Positions 38,269 to 48,352 of a stretch of DNA of 64,000 bases are shown piece after piece. Positions within the stretch are counted from its first letter, which is position 1. Each line of letters begins with the position of its first letter. The position numbers were made by a program, and so were the translations under genes. The notes under the pieces are model-generated. The model saw nothing but the letters and a program-made list of their open reading frames with translations, was not told where the DNA came from and did not search any database. The DNA lies in NCBI RefSeq assembly GCF_020524905.1, contig NZ_JAIVKI010000002.1, forward strand, positions 372,001 through 436,000. The letters run 5' to 3'. Source of the stretch: Microbulbifer variabilis. GTDB taxonomy: Bacteria > Pseudomonadota > Gammaproteobacteria > Pseudomonadales > Cellvibrionaceae.

Positions 38269-38919
38269 ATGCAGCAATATCAGCGCAATTTTATCCAACT
38301 GGCCCTGGATCATCAGGTGTTGTGTTTTGGTGACTTCACTCTGAAATCAGGCCGTCAAAGTCCCTATTTTTTCAATGCCGGTCGCTTCCACACCGGTGCG
38401 GCATTGGCCGCACTGGGACAGGCTTACGCCGAGGCGATTATCGCTTCGGGAGTAGAGTTTGATGTCATTTTCGGACCGGCTTACAAGGGTATCCCGCTGG
38501 GTGCGGTGACTGCCGTGGCACTGGCGCAGAAAGGGGTCGATAAGCCTTTCTGCTACAACCGCAAAGAGGCCAAGGATCACGGCGAAGGCGGAACCTTAGT
38601 GGGTGCGCCGCTTAATGGCAAGGTTTTGATCATTGATGATGTGATTACGGCCGGTACTGCGGTGCGTGAAGTGATGCAGATCATCGAATCTCACGGTGCC
38701 GAAGCGGCCGGCGTGGTCATCGGTTTAAATCGTCAGGAAAAAGCCAGCGAGGATTGTGAATTCTCCGCTATTCAGCAGGTTGAGCAGCAGTTTAATATTC
38801 CGGTAATCAGCATTGTACAGCTGGATAATATAATCAGTTTCCTCGAGCAGGAGTCGCAAGACAGTGAAACCCTGCAAAAAATTGTGAATTACCGGCAACG
38901 TTACGGCGTAACGGGTTAA
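38269..38919 (+). CDS. pyrE: Orotate phosphoribosyltransferase
   Basis: 216 aa, makes OMP from orotate and PRPP in pyrimidine synthesis. The PRPP-binding motif is [14 protein letters not shown]; the catalytic loop [10 protein letters not shown] is intact, and the N-terminus has [19 protein letters not shown]. It diverges from crc across 114 bp. Confidence 0.97.
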   Translation: MQQYQRNFIQLALDHQVLCFGDFTLKSGRQSPYFFNAGRFHTGAALAALGQAYAEAIIASGVEFDVIFGPAYKGIPLGAVTAVALAQKGVDKPFCYNRKEAKDHGEGGTLVGAPLNGKVLIIDDVITAGTAVREVMQIIESHGAEAAGVVIGLNRQEKASEDCEFSAIQQVEQQFNIPVISIVQLDNIISFLEQESQDSETLQKIVNYRQRYGVTG

Positions 38920-38925
38920 TTAAAA

Positions 38926-38945
38926 GCCCGCTCGTTGTAGCGGGC
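38926..38945. repeat. Short palindrome after pyrE
   Basis: GCCCGCT cgttgt AGCGGGC, a perfect 7-bp stem directly after the pyrE stop. On the plus strand there is no T tract (CGCACCC follows). It may be a stabilising 3' stem or a REP-like unit. Confidence 0.45.
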
Positions 38946-38957
38946 CGCACCCATTTA

Positions 38958-39569
38958 GTGAGAAGAGCGTTGAGAATCGCCCCCATAGTACGTTTACTGG
39001 CCTCAATCACTTTGTTGTTTAGTGCTCTGGCGAATGCTGCCAGCGATGAACAGGTGCTTTATCGCTATACCGATGAGCAGGGCATCGTGGTGCTCAACGA
39101 AATGGTACCGCCGGAATACGTGGGCAAGGGCTACGAAATTCTCAACCTCTCCGGCCGTGTTATAGAAGTGGTTCCGCCACAGTTGAGTCCCGAGGAATTC
39201 GAGGCACAGCGCCGGCAGGAGGCACAGGAAGAGGCGGACCGCAAGCTGCTCAAGCGTTATAACAGCCTTGCGGATATTGAGAGTGCGCGCAAACGCAAAC
39301 TGGCAATTGTCGAACAGGATATGGCGATAATGCACTCAAATATCACCAGTCTTATCCGCCAGATTACCCAGGAGGAAGCGCAGGCAGCGCGCACTCAGCG
39401 CGGCGGCCGCGATGTGGCTCCGGAGCTTCTACAGCGTATCGCCGATTTGCAAAAAGAAGTAGCGGTGTTGCGCGAGCGCCTCAAACGGCGCGATGAGGAG
39501 GCCAGCTCTATCGGTGAGGAGTTCGACAAAGCCGCGGCACGCTACGTAGAAATCACATCCAAATCCTGA
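38958..39569 (+). CDS. DUF4124-containing, exported coiled-coil protein
   Basis: 203 aa if started at GTG 38958; a TTG at 38970 after GAGAAGAG is an alternative. A signal peptide ends near ANAASD. A DUF4124-like segment follows (VLYRYTDEQGIVVLNEMVPPEYVGKGYEI, shown in part; about residues 33-62), where a short sequence mimics a periplasmic binding module. From residue 75 on the protein is charged and helical, likely a coiled coil (LQKEVAVLRERLKRRDEE). The role is unknown. It follows pyrE and converges with slmA. Confidence 0.72.
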   Translation: MRRALRIAPIVRLLASITLLFSALANAASDEQVLYRYTDEQGIVVLNEMVPPEYVGKGYEILNLSGRVIEVVPPQLSPEEFEAQRRQEAQEEADRKLLKRYNSLADIESARKRKLAIVEQDMAIMHSNITSLIRQITQEEAQAARTQRGGRDVAPELLQRIADLQKEVAVLRERLKRRDEEASSIGEEFDKAAARYVEITSKS

Positions 39570-39665
39570 TCGAATTCGATCATTCAAGCATTTCCCCTGC
39601 GCTGACAGGCGCGTGCCCACTTACCGCTTATTTTTATTTTGCCGGTGCAGCAGACACACAGCCGG

Positions 39666-40274
39666 TTACCTGGCTGCAGCGACGGTCTCGCGGAAAAATC
39701 CGGAGGTCAGTACTGGCCACTGTTCGGCCCAATACTCGGTGGGCTTGCGTTTAAAGCCGCTGCGTACATATTGCACTATACGGCCCTCGGCACTGGCCAA
39801 CAACAGGTTGGCGGCACCGCCCAGGGGGAGGGTTGGCCGCAGGTGTTCGCGCAGTTCCGCTTCACGCAGAATCTGTCGGATTTGGGTTTCCAGACGGTCG
39901 AACAACTGCAGTATGCGCCCGTGCAGGCGTTCGGTCTCGCCGGTCAATGCATCGCCGGTGAGCAAACGGGTGATACCCGGGTTGCGCTCACAAAATGCCA
40001 GGAGAAGGTGCAGGATTCTCTGGCATCGCTCCAGGGCAGAGGGCTCCTCCTGGAGGATCAGTGCGATACGACTGAAAATAGTCTCCTCGATAAACTCGAT
40101 GAGACCCTCGAACATTTTCGACTTGCTGGGGAAGTGGCGGTATAGCGCCGCTTCAGAAAAGCCAACTTCCTTGGCCAGGGCTGCAGTTGTAATACGTGCG
40201 CCGGGACTGGCTTCCAGCATATGTGCCAGGGCTTCCAGAATTTGTTGACGCCGATTGATTTTTTCGCTGCTCAT
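39666..40274 (-). CDS. slmA: Nucleoid occlusion factor SlmA
   Basis: 202 aa of TetR type. The N-terminal helix-turn-helix ([28 protein letters not shown], about residues 22-50, here given in part) and the start [14 protein letters not shown] match SlmA. SlmA bound to chromosomal sites blocks FtsZ rings over the nucleoid. Its position near pyrE, crc and coaBC/argB is the usual one. Confidence 0.93.
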   Translation of the reverse strand: MSSEKINRRQQILEALAHMLEASPGARITTAALAKEVGFSEAALYRHFPSKSKMFEGLIEFIEETIFSRIALILQEEPSALERCQRILHLLLAFCERNPGITRLLTGDALTGETERLHGRILQLFDRLETQIRQILREAELREHLRPTLPLGGAANLLLASAEGRIVQYVRSGFKRKPTEYWAEQWPVLTSGFFRETVAAAR

Positions 40275-40416
40275 TGACTGCCTTTAGTCCACTTGGGGAG
40301 CGGACGGTGATTTTTGCTCTTGTCGCCTTCATATTGCGGCGGCGGAATCCTACCGATTCGTACGTCTGTCTTCAATTGCCAAGCGCTAATGCGCGACGGC
40401 TTATGTCTCACTATGG

Positions 40417-41475
<1,059 letters not shown>

Positions 41476-43869
41476 TTACTTGAGCAGCTCCCAGTTGGGC
41501 ACAACAGCCGTGGGAGCAATTTTCTTTATCTGTGCCATGACTACTTTTCGAATACGTTCCAGGGCTTCTTTATTTTCGGCTTCGAAGCGCAGTGTCAAAG
41601 CGCTGGTGGTGTTGGAAGCGCGTACCAATCCCCAGCCATCGGAAAATTCGATGCGCAGACCATCGATAGTATTGATATCGGCATTGTCAAAATCGCCTTG
41701 CTCGCGCAGCTGCTTAATTAGAGAGAACTTTTCTTGTTCCTCTACGGGCAGCAATATTTCCGGGGTACTTTCCATTTGCGGCAGGGAGTCTAGGAGTTCA
41801 TCTAAGCTCTGCTCGCGCAGGGCCATGATTTCTAGAAGACGCGCGGCTGCGTAAATACCATCGTCGAAACCAAACCAGCGATCCCGGATAAAAATATGGC
41901 CGGATAACTCACCACCGAGAACCGCCTTGGTTTCGAGCATTTTGTTTTTCATCGGCGCGTGGCCGGTTTTCCACATAACCGGGCGGCCGCCATACTGACT
42001 CACCAGCTGGGCCAGGGTGCGGCTGCTCTTCACGTCGAAGACGATCGTTTCCCCGGGGTTGCGTGCCAGAATATCCCGAGCTAGCAGCATCACCAGTTGA
42101 TCGGCCCAGGCGATACGGCCGCTGCTGGATATCAGGGTGACGCGATCGCCATCGCCATCCAAAGCCACTCCCAGATCTGCACCAGTCTCCTCTACCTTTT
42201 TAATCAGAGCCTGAAGGTTTTCCGGACGCGAGGGATCGGGGGGATGGTTGGGGAAGTCCCCGTCCACTTCGCAAAATATCGGGGTTACGGCGCAGCCCAG
42301 CTGTTCGAACAGCCGTGGCGCCAGAACGGAAGTGGCGCCATTGCCCGCATCTACCACCAGGTGCGGCTGTCCGGCAAGGGCCACGTTGTTGAAGATCTCA
42401 TCGATATACTTATCTTTAATATCCTGCTCGCGGTTGCTGCCTTCCCCACTTTTAAAAGGGCCCTGTTGCATAAGTCGGTGTAGGCCCTGCAGCTTCTCTT
42501 CGGACAGGGGGCGGCCCTTGAGTACGATTTTGAAGCCATTGTATTCGGCCGGGTTATGGCTCGCGGTTACCATAACGCCGCTGCTGGTGTTTTTGCCCTT
42601 GGCACAGGCGTAGTAAAGCAAGGGCGATGGGATCAAACCCAAATCGATACTGTTACAGCCGCTATCGAGGATGCCTTCCATCAGGCAGTTGCTGAGCAAT
42701 GCACTACTGTTGCGGCCATCGCGGCCCACCAACAGAATCTGCTCACCGGCGTGCTGCGCCAGGGTTCCGAGCGCCCGTCCCAGCTGGTAGGCAAAGGGCT
42801 CATCGATTTCCTCACCGGCGATGCCGCGGATATCGTAGGCGCGAAAAACGTGTGGGGGAAACTCGCCGTTGATTGTGCGTGATGACTTGCTTGATGTGCC
42901 GGCTGACCTTTCCACAGAACAGTTGTTTGTACCCGCCTGTGGAGTTTCTGGTGGGATACTGGGCGCCGATGCCAGCCCCTGGGGCATGGGGTCTACCGCC
43001 AACTGGCTATGTTGCTGCAACTCAGCTGTTGGGCAATTTTCACTTTCACGCTTCCCGCTCTTTTGGCTGCGCTCCCAAGGTGCGCGACTGTCCCGTGGCA
43101 GGAAGCGTATCAGTAACAGCAGGGTGAGCAGTAGGCCCGCGCCAGCGGCGAGATAAATCCACAGTGTCGGCAGACTGTGCTGCTGAGTGAATGCATTGGA
43201 GGGGCTGAATTGCATCTGCAGGTAGCTATCCCGAATCGCTACAGAGTGGCTGAACCCACTGCCCTGCCCGCCGTGCCAGAGGGGTTGTGCAGCCGATTCG
43301 GGGAATTTTTGTATCAGTTGAATTTGCCCCTGGTTTTTATCGAGAGCCTCCAGGGATTCTTGCAGAACGGCAAAGGGCTGGCTGATCAGGATTTTTTGCT
43401 TGGCCAGGCTGATTGCACTGTGAAGTTCCAAGCTGTTGTCGGCACCGGTGCGCAGTATTTCCAGGGGTTGCCGGCTGTCTTGTCGAGTGCGCTTGAGCAG
43501 GTCCACCAGGGCGAAGTTCAGAGTCGGGTTATCGCCCGCGCCAACGCGGATCTGCGACTCAGAGAATGCCTGTACACGCGACTGTTCCGGTAGTTGTGTT
43601 GTTTTCAGCCGCTCCTCAAGGGGTTGTTCACTGTGTTTGATTTCCTGTAGCTGCTGGGCGCGCTGTTCCAGTAGTGCCTGTACACTCTGCGTGAAGGCTT
43701 CTCCCTGTACTTGGGCTGCTTTCTGTACTTGAGCGTGGTTGTAGGGGTTGATTATATGTTCGACGACTAAATAAGCCCCGCAGAGCCAGGCGACGGCCGC
43801 CAGCAGAGATGGTAGTAGCAGCCCCTTGTGTAATAGCGCTTCATCCTGATTCTTCTTGTTGGAAACCAC
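41476..43869 (-). CDS. algC: Phosphomannomutase/phosphoglucomutase with N-terminal membrane domain
   Basis: 797 aa. Start: GTG at 43869 behind TAGGA; a TTG at 43914 would overlap coaBC and has no site. The first 350 residues hold a membrane helix near 15-40, a periplasmic-looking region and a second helix (LPTLWIYLAAGAGLLLTLLL) near 245. The enzyme follows: catalytic serine in VTASHNPAEYNG, metal loop DGDGDR, sugar loop GELSGH and a C-terminal phosphate site. The long N-terminus matches the long AlgC forms of pseudomonads. It supplies mannose-1-P and glucose-1-P for envelope sugars. Confidence 0.92.
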   Translation of the reverse strand: MVSNKKNQDEALLHKGLLLPSLLAAVAWLCGAYLVVEHIINPYNHAQVQKAAQVQGEAFTQSVQALLEQRAQQLQEIKHSEQPLEERLKTTQLPEQSRVQAFSESQIRVGAGDNPTLNFALVDLLKRTRQDSRQPLEILRTGADNSLELHSAISLAKQKILISQPFAVLQESLEALDKNQGQIQLIQKFPESAAQPLWHGGQGSGFSHSVAIRDSYLQMQFSPSNAFTQQHSLPTLWIYLAAGAGLLLTLLLLIRFLPRDSRAPWERSQKSGKRESENCPTAELQQHSQLAVDPMPQGLASAPSIPPETPQAGTNNCSVERSAGTSSKSSRTINGEFPPHVFRAYDIRGIAGEEIDEPFAYQLGRALGTLAQHAGEQILLVGRDGRNSSALLSNCLMEGILDSGCNSIDLGLIPSPLLYYACAKGKNTSSGVMVTASHNPAEYNGFKIVLKGRPLSEEKLQGLHRLMQQGPFKSGEGSNREQDIKDKYIDEIFNNVALAGQPHLVVDAGNGATSVLAPRLFEQLGCAVTPIFCEVDGDFPNHPPDPSRPENLQALIKKVEETGADLGVALDGDGDRVTLISSSGRIAWADQLVMLLARDILARNPGETIVFDVKSSRTLAQLVSQYGGRPVMWKTGHAPMKNKMLETKAVLGGELSGHIFIRDRWFGFDDGIYAAARLLEIMALREQSLDELLDSLPQMESTPEILLPVEEQEKFSLIKQLREQGDFDNADINTIDGLRIEFSDGWGLVRASNTTSALTLRFEAENKEALERIRKVVMAQIKKIAPTAVVPNWELLK

Positions 43870-43891
43870 TGATTTTCCTACCTGTAAACCT

Positions 43892-45100
43892 TTACTGCTG
43901 CGCTTTGGCGGCAATGATTTCTATTAATTGTCGTGCCAGGTCGGCCTTCAGAGCCTCGGGCAGTTGCGTACTGCCATGGCGATCTATCACTGTGACGGCA
44001 TTGCGATCGCTGTTGAAGCCGGTGTCGCTGCCACTGACGTCATTGGCGACAATCATATCGAGGTTTTTACGCTGTAGTTTGTTCTGGGCGTACTGTTCGA
44101 CCTGTTGGGTCTCTGCGGCAAAGCCCACAGTAAAGGGGCGTCGCTCGCTGCGTGCGGCGATACCGGCGACGATATCCGGGTTTTTGACCAGGGCGATAGC
44201 GCTCTCGTCGCAGCCTTCGTGTTTCTTGATTTTCTGTTCCGCCACTGAGGCGGGGCGAAAATCAGCGACGGCGGCAGCGCTGATAAAAATATCGCAGAGG
44301 TCTGCCGCGCGCTCGGCGGCATCTCGCATATCCCGCGCATCAACGACATCGATGCGTTTCACTTGTGCGGGGGTGGGCAGATTTACCGGCCCGGCGATAA
44401 GGGTTACCTCGGCGCCGGCTTTCTGGGCGGCTTCGGCCAGGGCGAAGCCCATCTTGCCGGAGCTGTGGTTACTTAGGTAGCGCACGGGATCCAGGGCCTC
44501 GCGGGTTGGGCCGGCGGTAATCGCCACGCGCTTGCCGCGCAGGCAGCCGCTGGCGCCGAGCTGGGACTCGGCCCGCAGGGCCAAATCGGCGGGCTCCAGC
44601 ATGCGGCCGGGCCCCACGTCACCACAGGCCTGGCTGCCAGCCGCCGGTCCCCACAGCTGTACCCCGCGCTCAAGCAGGGTTTTGGCATTGGCAGCAGTGG
44701 CTGAGTGGCGCCACATGGCCTGATTCATGGCGGGAGCAAGAGCCACGGGCGCCTCGCTGGCGAGGCATAGGGTAGTGAGTAGGTCGTCGGCCATGCCGCA
44801 GGCCAGCTTTGCCATCACTTGGGCACTGGCGGGGGCAATCAGGATCAGATCGGCCCACTTGGCCAGCTCGATATGCCCCATGGCAGCCTCAGCCGCCGGG
44901 TCCAGCAAATCGGTGTGCACGGGGTTGCCGGATAGGGCCTGGAAGGTCAGGGGCTGCACAAACTCGCGCGCGCCGGCGCTCATCACCACCCTCACCTGGG
45001 CACCGCGATCTTTCAGGCGGCGTACCAGGTCGGCGCTCTTGTAGGCGGCAATACCGCCACTGATTCCCAAGAGTATGCGTTTTTCAGCCAGCGAGGACAT
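43892..45100 (-). CDS. coaBC: Bifunctional phosphopantothenoylcysteine decarboxylase/phosphopantothenate--cysteine ligase
   Basis: 402 aa. The N-terminal flavoprotein half ([21 protein letters not shown], shown in part; [28 protein letters not shown]) decarboxylates. The C-terminal half ([25 protein letters not shown]) ligates cysteine to phosphopantothenate using CTP. Together they form two steps of coenzyme A synthesis; coaD further along performs a later one. The gene diverges from radC and is followed directly by algC; the dut gene that lies between them in Pseudomonas is absent. Confidence 0.96.
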   Translation of the reverse strand: MSSLAEKRILLGISGGIAAYKSADLVRRLKDRGAQVRVVMSAGAREFVQPLTFQALSGNPVHTDLLDPAAEAAMGHIELAKWADLILIAPASAQVMAKLACGMADDLLTTLCLASEAPVALAPAMNQAMWRHSATAANAKTLLERGVQLWGPAAGSQACGDVGPGRMLEPADLALRAESQLGASGCLRGKRVAITAGPTREALDPVRYLSNHSSGKMGFALAEAAQKAGAEVTLIAGPVNLPTPAQVKRIDVVDARDMRDAAERAADLCDIFISAAAVADFRPASVAEQKIKKHEGCDESAIALVKNPDIVAGIAARSERRPFTVGFAAETQQVEQYAQNKLQRKNLDMIVANDVSGSDTGFNSDRNAVTVIDRHGSTQLPEALKADLARQLIEIIAAKAQQ

Positions 45101-45250
45101 AGATACAGTTTCCGAATATGTGCGAGCGGGTTAGATTAGCATTTCTGCGTCTGGACTTATAAGGCGCAGGATAGACGCGAAAATTGTGCCTGTGGTGAGT
45201 GGGGAGAGAATTCACAGAAAAAGACTGTCAGGGAAGGCGGGGAAACGACG

Positions 45251-45925
45251 ATGAAGATCAAGGATTGGCCGGTAGCTGAGAGGCCCAGGGAGAAGTTGTT
45301 GGCGCGGGGTGCCGCGGCGCTGTCGGATGCCGAGCTGCTGGCCATTTTTTTACGGGTAGGGCTACCAGGCGTTTCCGCAGTGGATTTGGCGCGGGGCCTG
45401 CTGAGCGAGTTTGGCAGCTTGCGCGCCCTGTTGGAGGTCGATAGAGAGCAGTTTTGTCGCGCACGCGGGCTGGGGAACGCCAAGTTTGTGCAGCTGCAGG
45501 CGGCACTGGAAATGGCGCGACGTCACCTAGCAGAGACCATGAAGCAAGGTAGTGCATTGTGCAGCCCGGCTGCGGTGCGCGATTACCTGGCTATGCAGTT
45601 GCGCCACCGTCGCCGCGAGGTCTTTTGCTGTCTTTATTTGGATACTCAGCACCGCGTTATTAGCTTTGAGGAGCTGTTCGAGGGGACTTTGAATGCCGCT
45701 AGTGTCTATCCTCGCGAGGTGGTACAGGTGGCCTTGCAGCGGGGGGCGGCGGCAGTGATTCTGGCGCACAATCACCCCTCGGGAATCTGTGAGCCCAGCC
45801 AGGCGGATATCTGGATTACCGAGCGCTTGGTACAAGCCCTGGAGCTTGTGGATATCAAGGTGTTGGATCACCTGATTGTGGGCGAGGGCCAGGCTCTCTC
45901 CTTTGCTGAGCAGGGGCTGCTGTAG
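45251..45925 (+). CDS. radC: RadC-family JAB-domain protein
   Basis: 224 aa. It starts [20 protein letters not shown], followed by helix-hairpin-helix segments and a C-terminal JAB/MPN metalloprotease-like domain with [15 protein letters not shown]. Despite the name, a DNA-repair role for RadC is doubtful. It diverges from coaBC; its place before rpmB-rpmG and mutM is common in gammaproteobacteria. Confidence 0.94.
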   Translation: MKIKDWPVAERPREKLLARGAAALSDAELLAIFLRVGLPGVSAVDLARGLLSEFGSLRALLEVDREQFCRARGLGNAKFVQLQAALEMARRHLAETMKQGSALCSPAAVRDYLAMQLRHRRREVFCCLYLDTQHRVISFEELFEGTLNAASVYPREVVQVALQRGAAAVILAHNHPSGICEPSQADIWITERLVQALELVDIKVLDHLIVGEGQALSFAEQGLL

Positions 45926-45973
45926 GGGCTTCCATAAAGAGGCCTTGATTGACACAGAAGTACTGTACAAAAC

Positions 45974-46002
45974 TTGCTCCCTACGGGCTCTTTTGGTATA
46001 AA
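45974..46002 (+). promoter_or_regulatory. Promoter of rpmB-rpmG
   Basis: TTGCTC (45974-45979), a 17-bp spacer and TATAAA (45997-46002, in TTTTGGTATAAAAC), then a 150-bp leader to rpmB. The leader contains G/C-rich short inverted repeats. Confidence 0.65.
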
Positions 46003-46152
46003 ACGCCGCTCTTTGCGGCCGGGCCAGATTCTGCACAGGTTCCGCCGCCATCCAGGAACCGGATTAGAATCCCGATTTTTATGTTCCCGCACACCCTTTT
46101 CCTCTTCAGGATTGGAACCATGCGGGCACAAGCGTTTTGAAGAGGCCAACAG

Positions 46153-46389
46153 ATGTCCAAGGTATGTCAGGTAACCGGTAAGCGTCCGGTAACCGGAAAT
46201 AATGTATCCCACGCTAAGAACCGCACCAAGCGTCGCTTCGTGCCGAACCTGCACAGCCACCGTTTCTGGGTTGAGTCCGAGAAGCGTTTTGTGAAACTGC
46301 GTGTTTCCGCAAAAGGCATGCGCGTTATCGATAAGAAAGGTATCGACGCTGTCCTGACTGAGCTGCGCACCCGCGGCGAAAAAGTATAA
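46153..46389 (+). CDS. rpmB: 50S ribosomal protein L28
   Basis: 78 aa, complete. It has the conserved start [20 protein letters not shown] and the segment [14 protein letters not shown]. Lacks the CxxC zinc pairs, i.e. the C-minus form. rpmG follows after 36 bp in the same transcript. Confidence 0.98.
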   Translation: MSKVCQVTGKRPVTGNNVSHAKNRTKRRFVPNLHSHRFWVESEKRFVKLRVSAKGMRVIDKKGIDAVLTELRTRGEKV

Positions 46390-46425
46390 TTAGCTGTATC
46401 CAGCTAACTGATTGGAGATTGAGCA

Positions 46426-46581
46426 ATGCGTGAGAAGATTCGTCTGAATTCCAGCGCTGGTACTGGCCACTTCTACACCACTACCAAGAACAAGCGCAAC
46501 ATGCCTGAGAAAATGGAGATCAAAAAGTACGATCCCGTTGTTCGCAAGCACGTTATGTACAAGGAAGGCAAAATCAAATAA
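46426..46581 (+). CDS. rpmG: 50S ribosomal protein L33
   Basis: 51 aa from the ATG at 46426 behind TTGGAGATTGAGCA. It reads [20 protein letters not shown]..., then [17 protein letters not shown], a standard L33 without zinc cysteines. It forms an operon with rpmB and is followed by a strong terminator. Confidence 0.97.
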   Translation: MREKIRLNSSAGTGHFYTTTKNKRNMPEKMEIKKYDPVVRKHVMYKEGKIK

Positions 46582-46603
46582 TTGCCCCGCGTACTCGCAA
46601 AAG

Positions 46604-46628
46604 AGCCCGGTTTTCGCCGGGCTTTTTT
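46604..46628 (+). terminator. Intrinsic terminator of rpmB-rpmG
   Basis: AGCCCGG ttttcg CCGGGCT followed by TTTTT; a strong hairpin 22 bp after the rpmG stop. Confidence 0.93.
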
Positions 46629-46666
46629 GTGTCCGGTTCCCGGCTAAAGCCGTCGTGAGATGAGAG

Positions 46667-47482
46667 ATGCCCGAACTTCCTGAAGTAGAAACCACCTGCC
46701 GCGGCCTTGCCCCCCATCTGGAAGGGCAGCGGATTCGATCCGTTGTGGTGCGACAGCCCCGCCTGCGCTGGCCAGTGGACCCGGATTTTGCCAAGCACAT
46801 CAAAAATGCCAATGTCCTGAAGCTGGAACGACGCGCCAAATACCTGTTGGTGCACACAGACAGGGGTTGTGCGATTTGGCATCTGGGGATGTCCGGTAGC
46901 CTGCGCCTGGTCGAGAGCGGCGAGCCTCCAGAAAAGCACGATCATGTCGACTGGCGACTCGATAGCGGACTGATTCTTCGCTACAGGGATCCGCGCCGGT
47001 TTGGCGCCCTTCTGTGGACTGCGGCAGACCCATTGGCTCATGATCTGCTCAGTCATCTGGGGCCGGAGCCTCTGTCGGAAGCCTTTAGTGGTGACTACCT
47101 GTTCTCCTCTTCCCGCAAGCGCAAACAGTCGGTGAAAACATTCATTATGGATGGGCGCATTGTGGTGGGGGTGGGAAATATTTATGCTAGTGAATCCCTA
47201 TTCCTAGCCGGTATCCGCCCGAACCGTGAGGCTGGATCCATCTCCAAAGCTCGCTATTTACGCCTGGTGGAGGCGATCAAGCAGGTATTGAATCGTGCCA
47301 TTGCCCAGGGTGGCACCACCCTGCGGGACTTTATCGGGGGTGATGGCAAGCCTGGTTATTTCGCCCAGGAGCTCAATGTCTACGGCCGCGCGGGAGCGCC
47401 CTGCCCCAGTTGTGGGAGTCCGGTGCGGGATATGGTTCTGGGCCAGCGCAGTACCTTCTTTTGCGCTCGCTGCCAGCGTTGA
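46667..47482 (+). CDS. mutM: Formamidopyrimidine-DNA glycosylase MutM (Fpg)
   Basis: 271 aa. It starts with MPELPEVET, supplying the catalytic Pro and Glu. It has [12 protein letters not shown], the helix-two-turn-helix region with [12 protein letters not shown] and [18 protein letters not shown], and a C-terminal four-cysteine zinc finger (CPSCG and CARC). It removes 8-oxoguanine and ring-opened purines from DNA. Confidence 0.97.
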   Translation: MPELPEVETTCRGLAPHLEGQRIRSVVVRQPRLRWPVDPDFAKHIKNANVLKLERRAKYLLVHTDRGCAIWHLGMSGSLRLVESGEPPEKHDHVDWRLDSGLILRYRDPRRFGALLWTAADPLAHDLLSHLGPEPLSEAFSGDYLFSSSRKRKQSVKTFIMDGRIVVGVGNIYASESLFLAGIRPNREAGSISKARYLRLVEAIKQVLNRAIAQGGTTLRDFIGGDGKPGYFAQELNVYGRAGAPCPSCGSPVRDMVLGQRSTFFCARCQR

Positions 47483-47555
47483 GACTGCCCACAGGTAGGG
47501 CGGTGGCGGGAATTTACTACTAGTATCAGAGTATTGCTGTCTGTGGAGATGGCCA

Positions 47556-47714
47556 GTGGTATTGGTACTGCCTTTTTTTACCGTTCTGATTTCGGCCTGG
47601 TATATTTGGAAGGGTCGTTGTCGCACGGCCACCGTGTGGTGGCTGCTGACCATGGTGATCTATATCATCTGGCTAATTTATCACTCGACCACTGCATTGG
47701 ATCTCTCCTTATAG
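47556..47714 (+). CDS. 52-aa two-helix membrane protein (DUF5993-like) upstream of dsbB
   Basis: Starts at GTG 47556, seven bases after GGAG, and stops at 47714. The translation is MVLVLPFFTVLISAWYIWKG, a basic turn, then TVWWLLTMVIYIIWLIYHST and a tail ending LDLSL. Length, the two helices and the HxxT...LDLS ending resemble the DUF5993 small proteins I recall beside DsbB-like genes. dsbB starts 13 bp later. A frame on the same strand from 47534 overlaps it but has no such match. It may stabilise or assist the DsbB protein; that is inference. Confidence 0.72.
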   Translation: MVLVLPFFTVLISAWYIWKGRCRTATVWWLLTMVIYIIWLIYHSTTALDLSL

Positions 47715-47727
47715 TTGGGGCGTCGCT

Positions 47728-48267
47728 ATGGTGTATATGGTTCGGAGACTCGATGCCCTGGCCCTTCTCGGTCTTTCTGCGGTGCTCTGGATGGCTTTTA
47801 TTATCGAACTGTACCAGCACCAGCTACCCTGCCCTTTATGCCTGTTGCAGCGCGTGGCTTTTACCATGGCAGGCTTGGGCCTGCTGATGAACCTGCGTTT
47901 TGGCGTGCGTCCGGCTCATTACGGCATTGTGATTCTGTCGTGCATAGCCGGGTTGGCCGCTGCTGGGCGCCAGGTGTTACTGCATATCCTGCCCAATAAT
48001 TCCGGATTTGGAGAGCCCTTCCTCGGCCTGCATCTCTATACCTGGGCGGCCCTGGCTTTCCTGGGGCTACTCGCTTATTGCGGGATTGCAATGATGTTGG
48101 GCTTTTTACGGCGCAACCTCTCTCCGCGTCGATTTACCTTCCCAGAGAAATTTATTGCGCTTGGGTTTCTCACCATAGCGATGGCAAATCTGGCCAGCAC
48201 TCTGCTGGAGTGTGGTCTGGGCCCCTGTGTAAGTGGCTCATTTGGTTATCACTGGCTCTGGTCTTGA
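47728..48267 (+). CDS. DsbB-type disulfide bond formation protein (variant)
   Basis: 179 aa with about five membrane helices. The first periplasmic pair is C35-C38 (CPLC), which in DsbB passes electrons to quinone. The loop between helices 3 and 4 (LPNNSGFGEPFLGLHLYTW) has no cysteine, where E. coli DsbB has its second pair. Instead C162 and C167 (ECGLGPC) lie near the C-terminus. This matches a family of DsbB/DsbI-like proteins with LHLYTW. It probably reoxidises a DsbA-like partner not seen in this window. Start: ATG 47728 behind GGGG. Confidence 0.85.
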   Translation: MVYMVRRLDALALLGLSAVLWMAFIIELYQHQLPCPLCLLQRVAFTMAGLGLLMNLRFGVRPAHYGIVILSCIAGLAAAGRQVLLHILPNNSGFGEPFLGLHLYTWAALAFLGLLAYCGIAMMLGFLRRNLSPRRFTFPEKFIALGFLTIAMANLASTLLECGLGPCVSGSFGYHWLWS

Positions 48268-48352
48268 GGAAATTGATGAACTGCTTAACCGAATGATGTT
48301 GCTCCCACTAGGTAAAACTGGGCGCGCTTAGGGCAAATCGCTGGAAAGCTAT

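Noticed and set aside
47534-47887. 117-codon plus frame overlapping the small gene and dsbB
   Set aside because: Conflicts with the better supported 52-aa two-helix frame at 47556-47714 and the DsbB frame; its translation has no coherent pattern.
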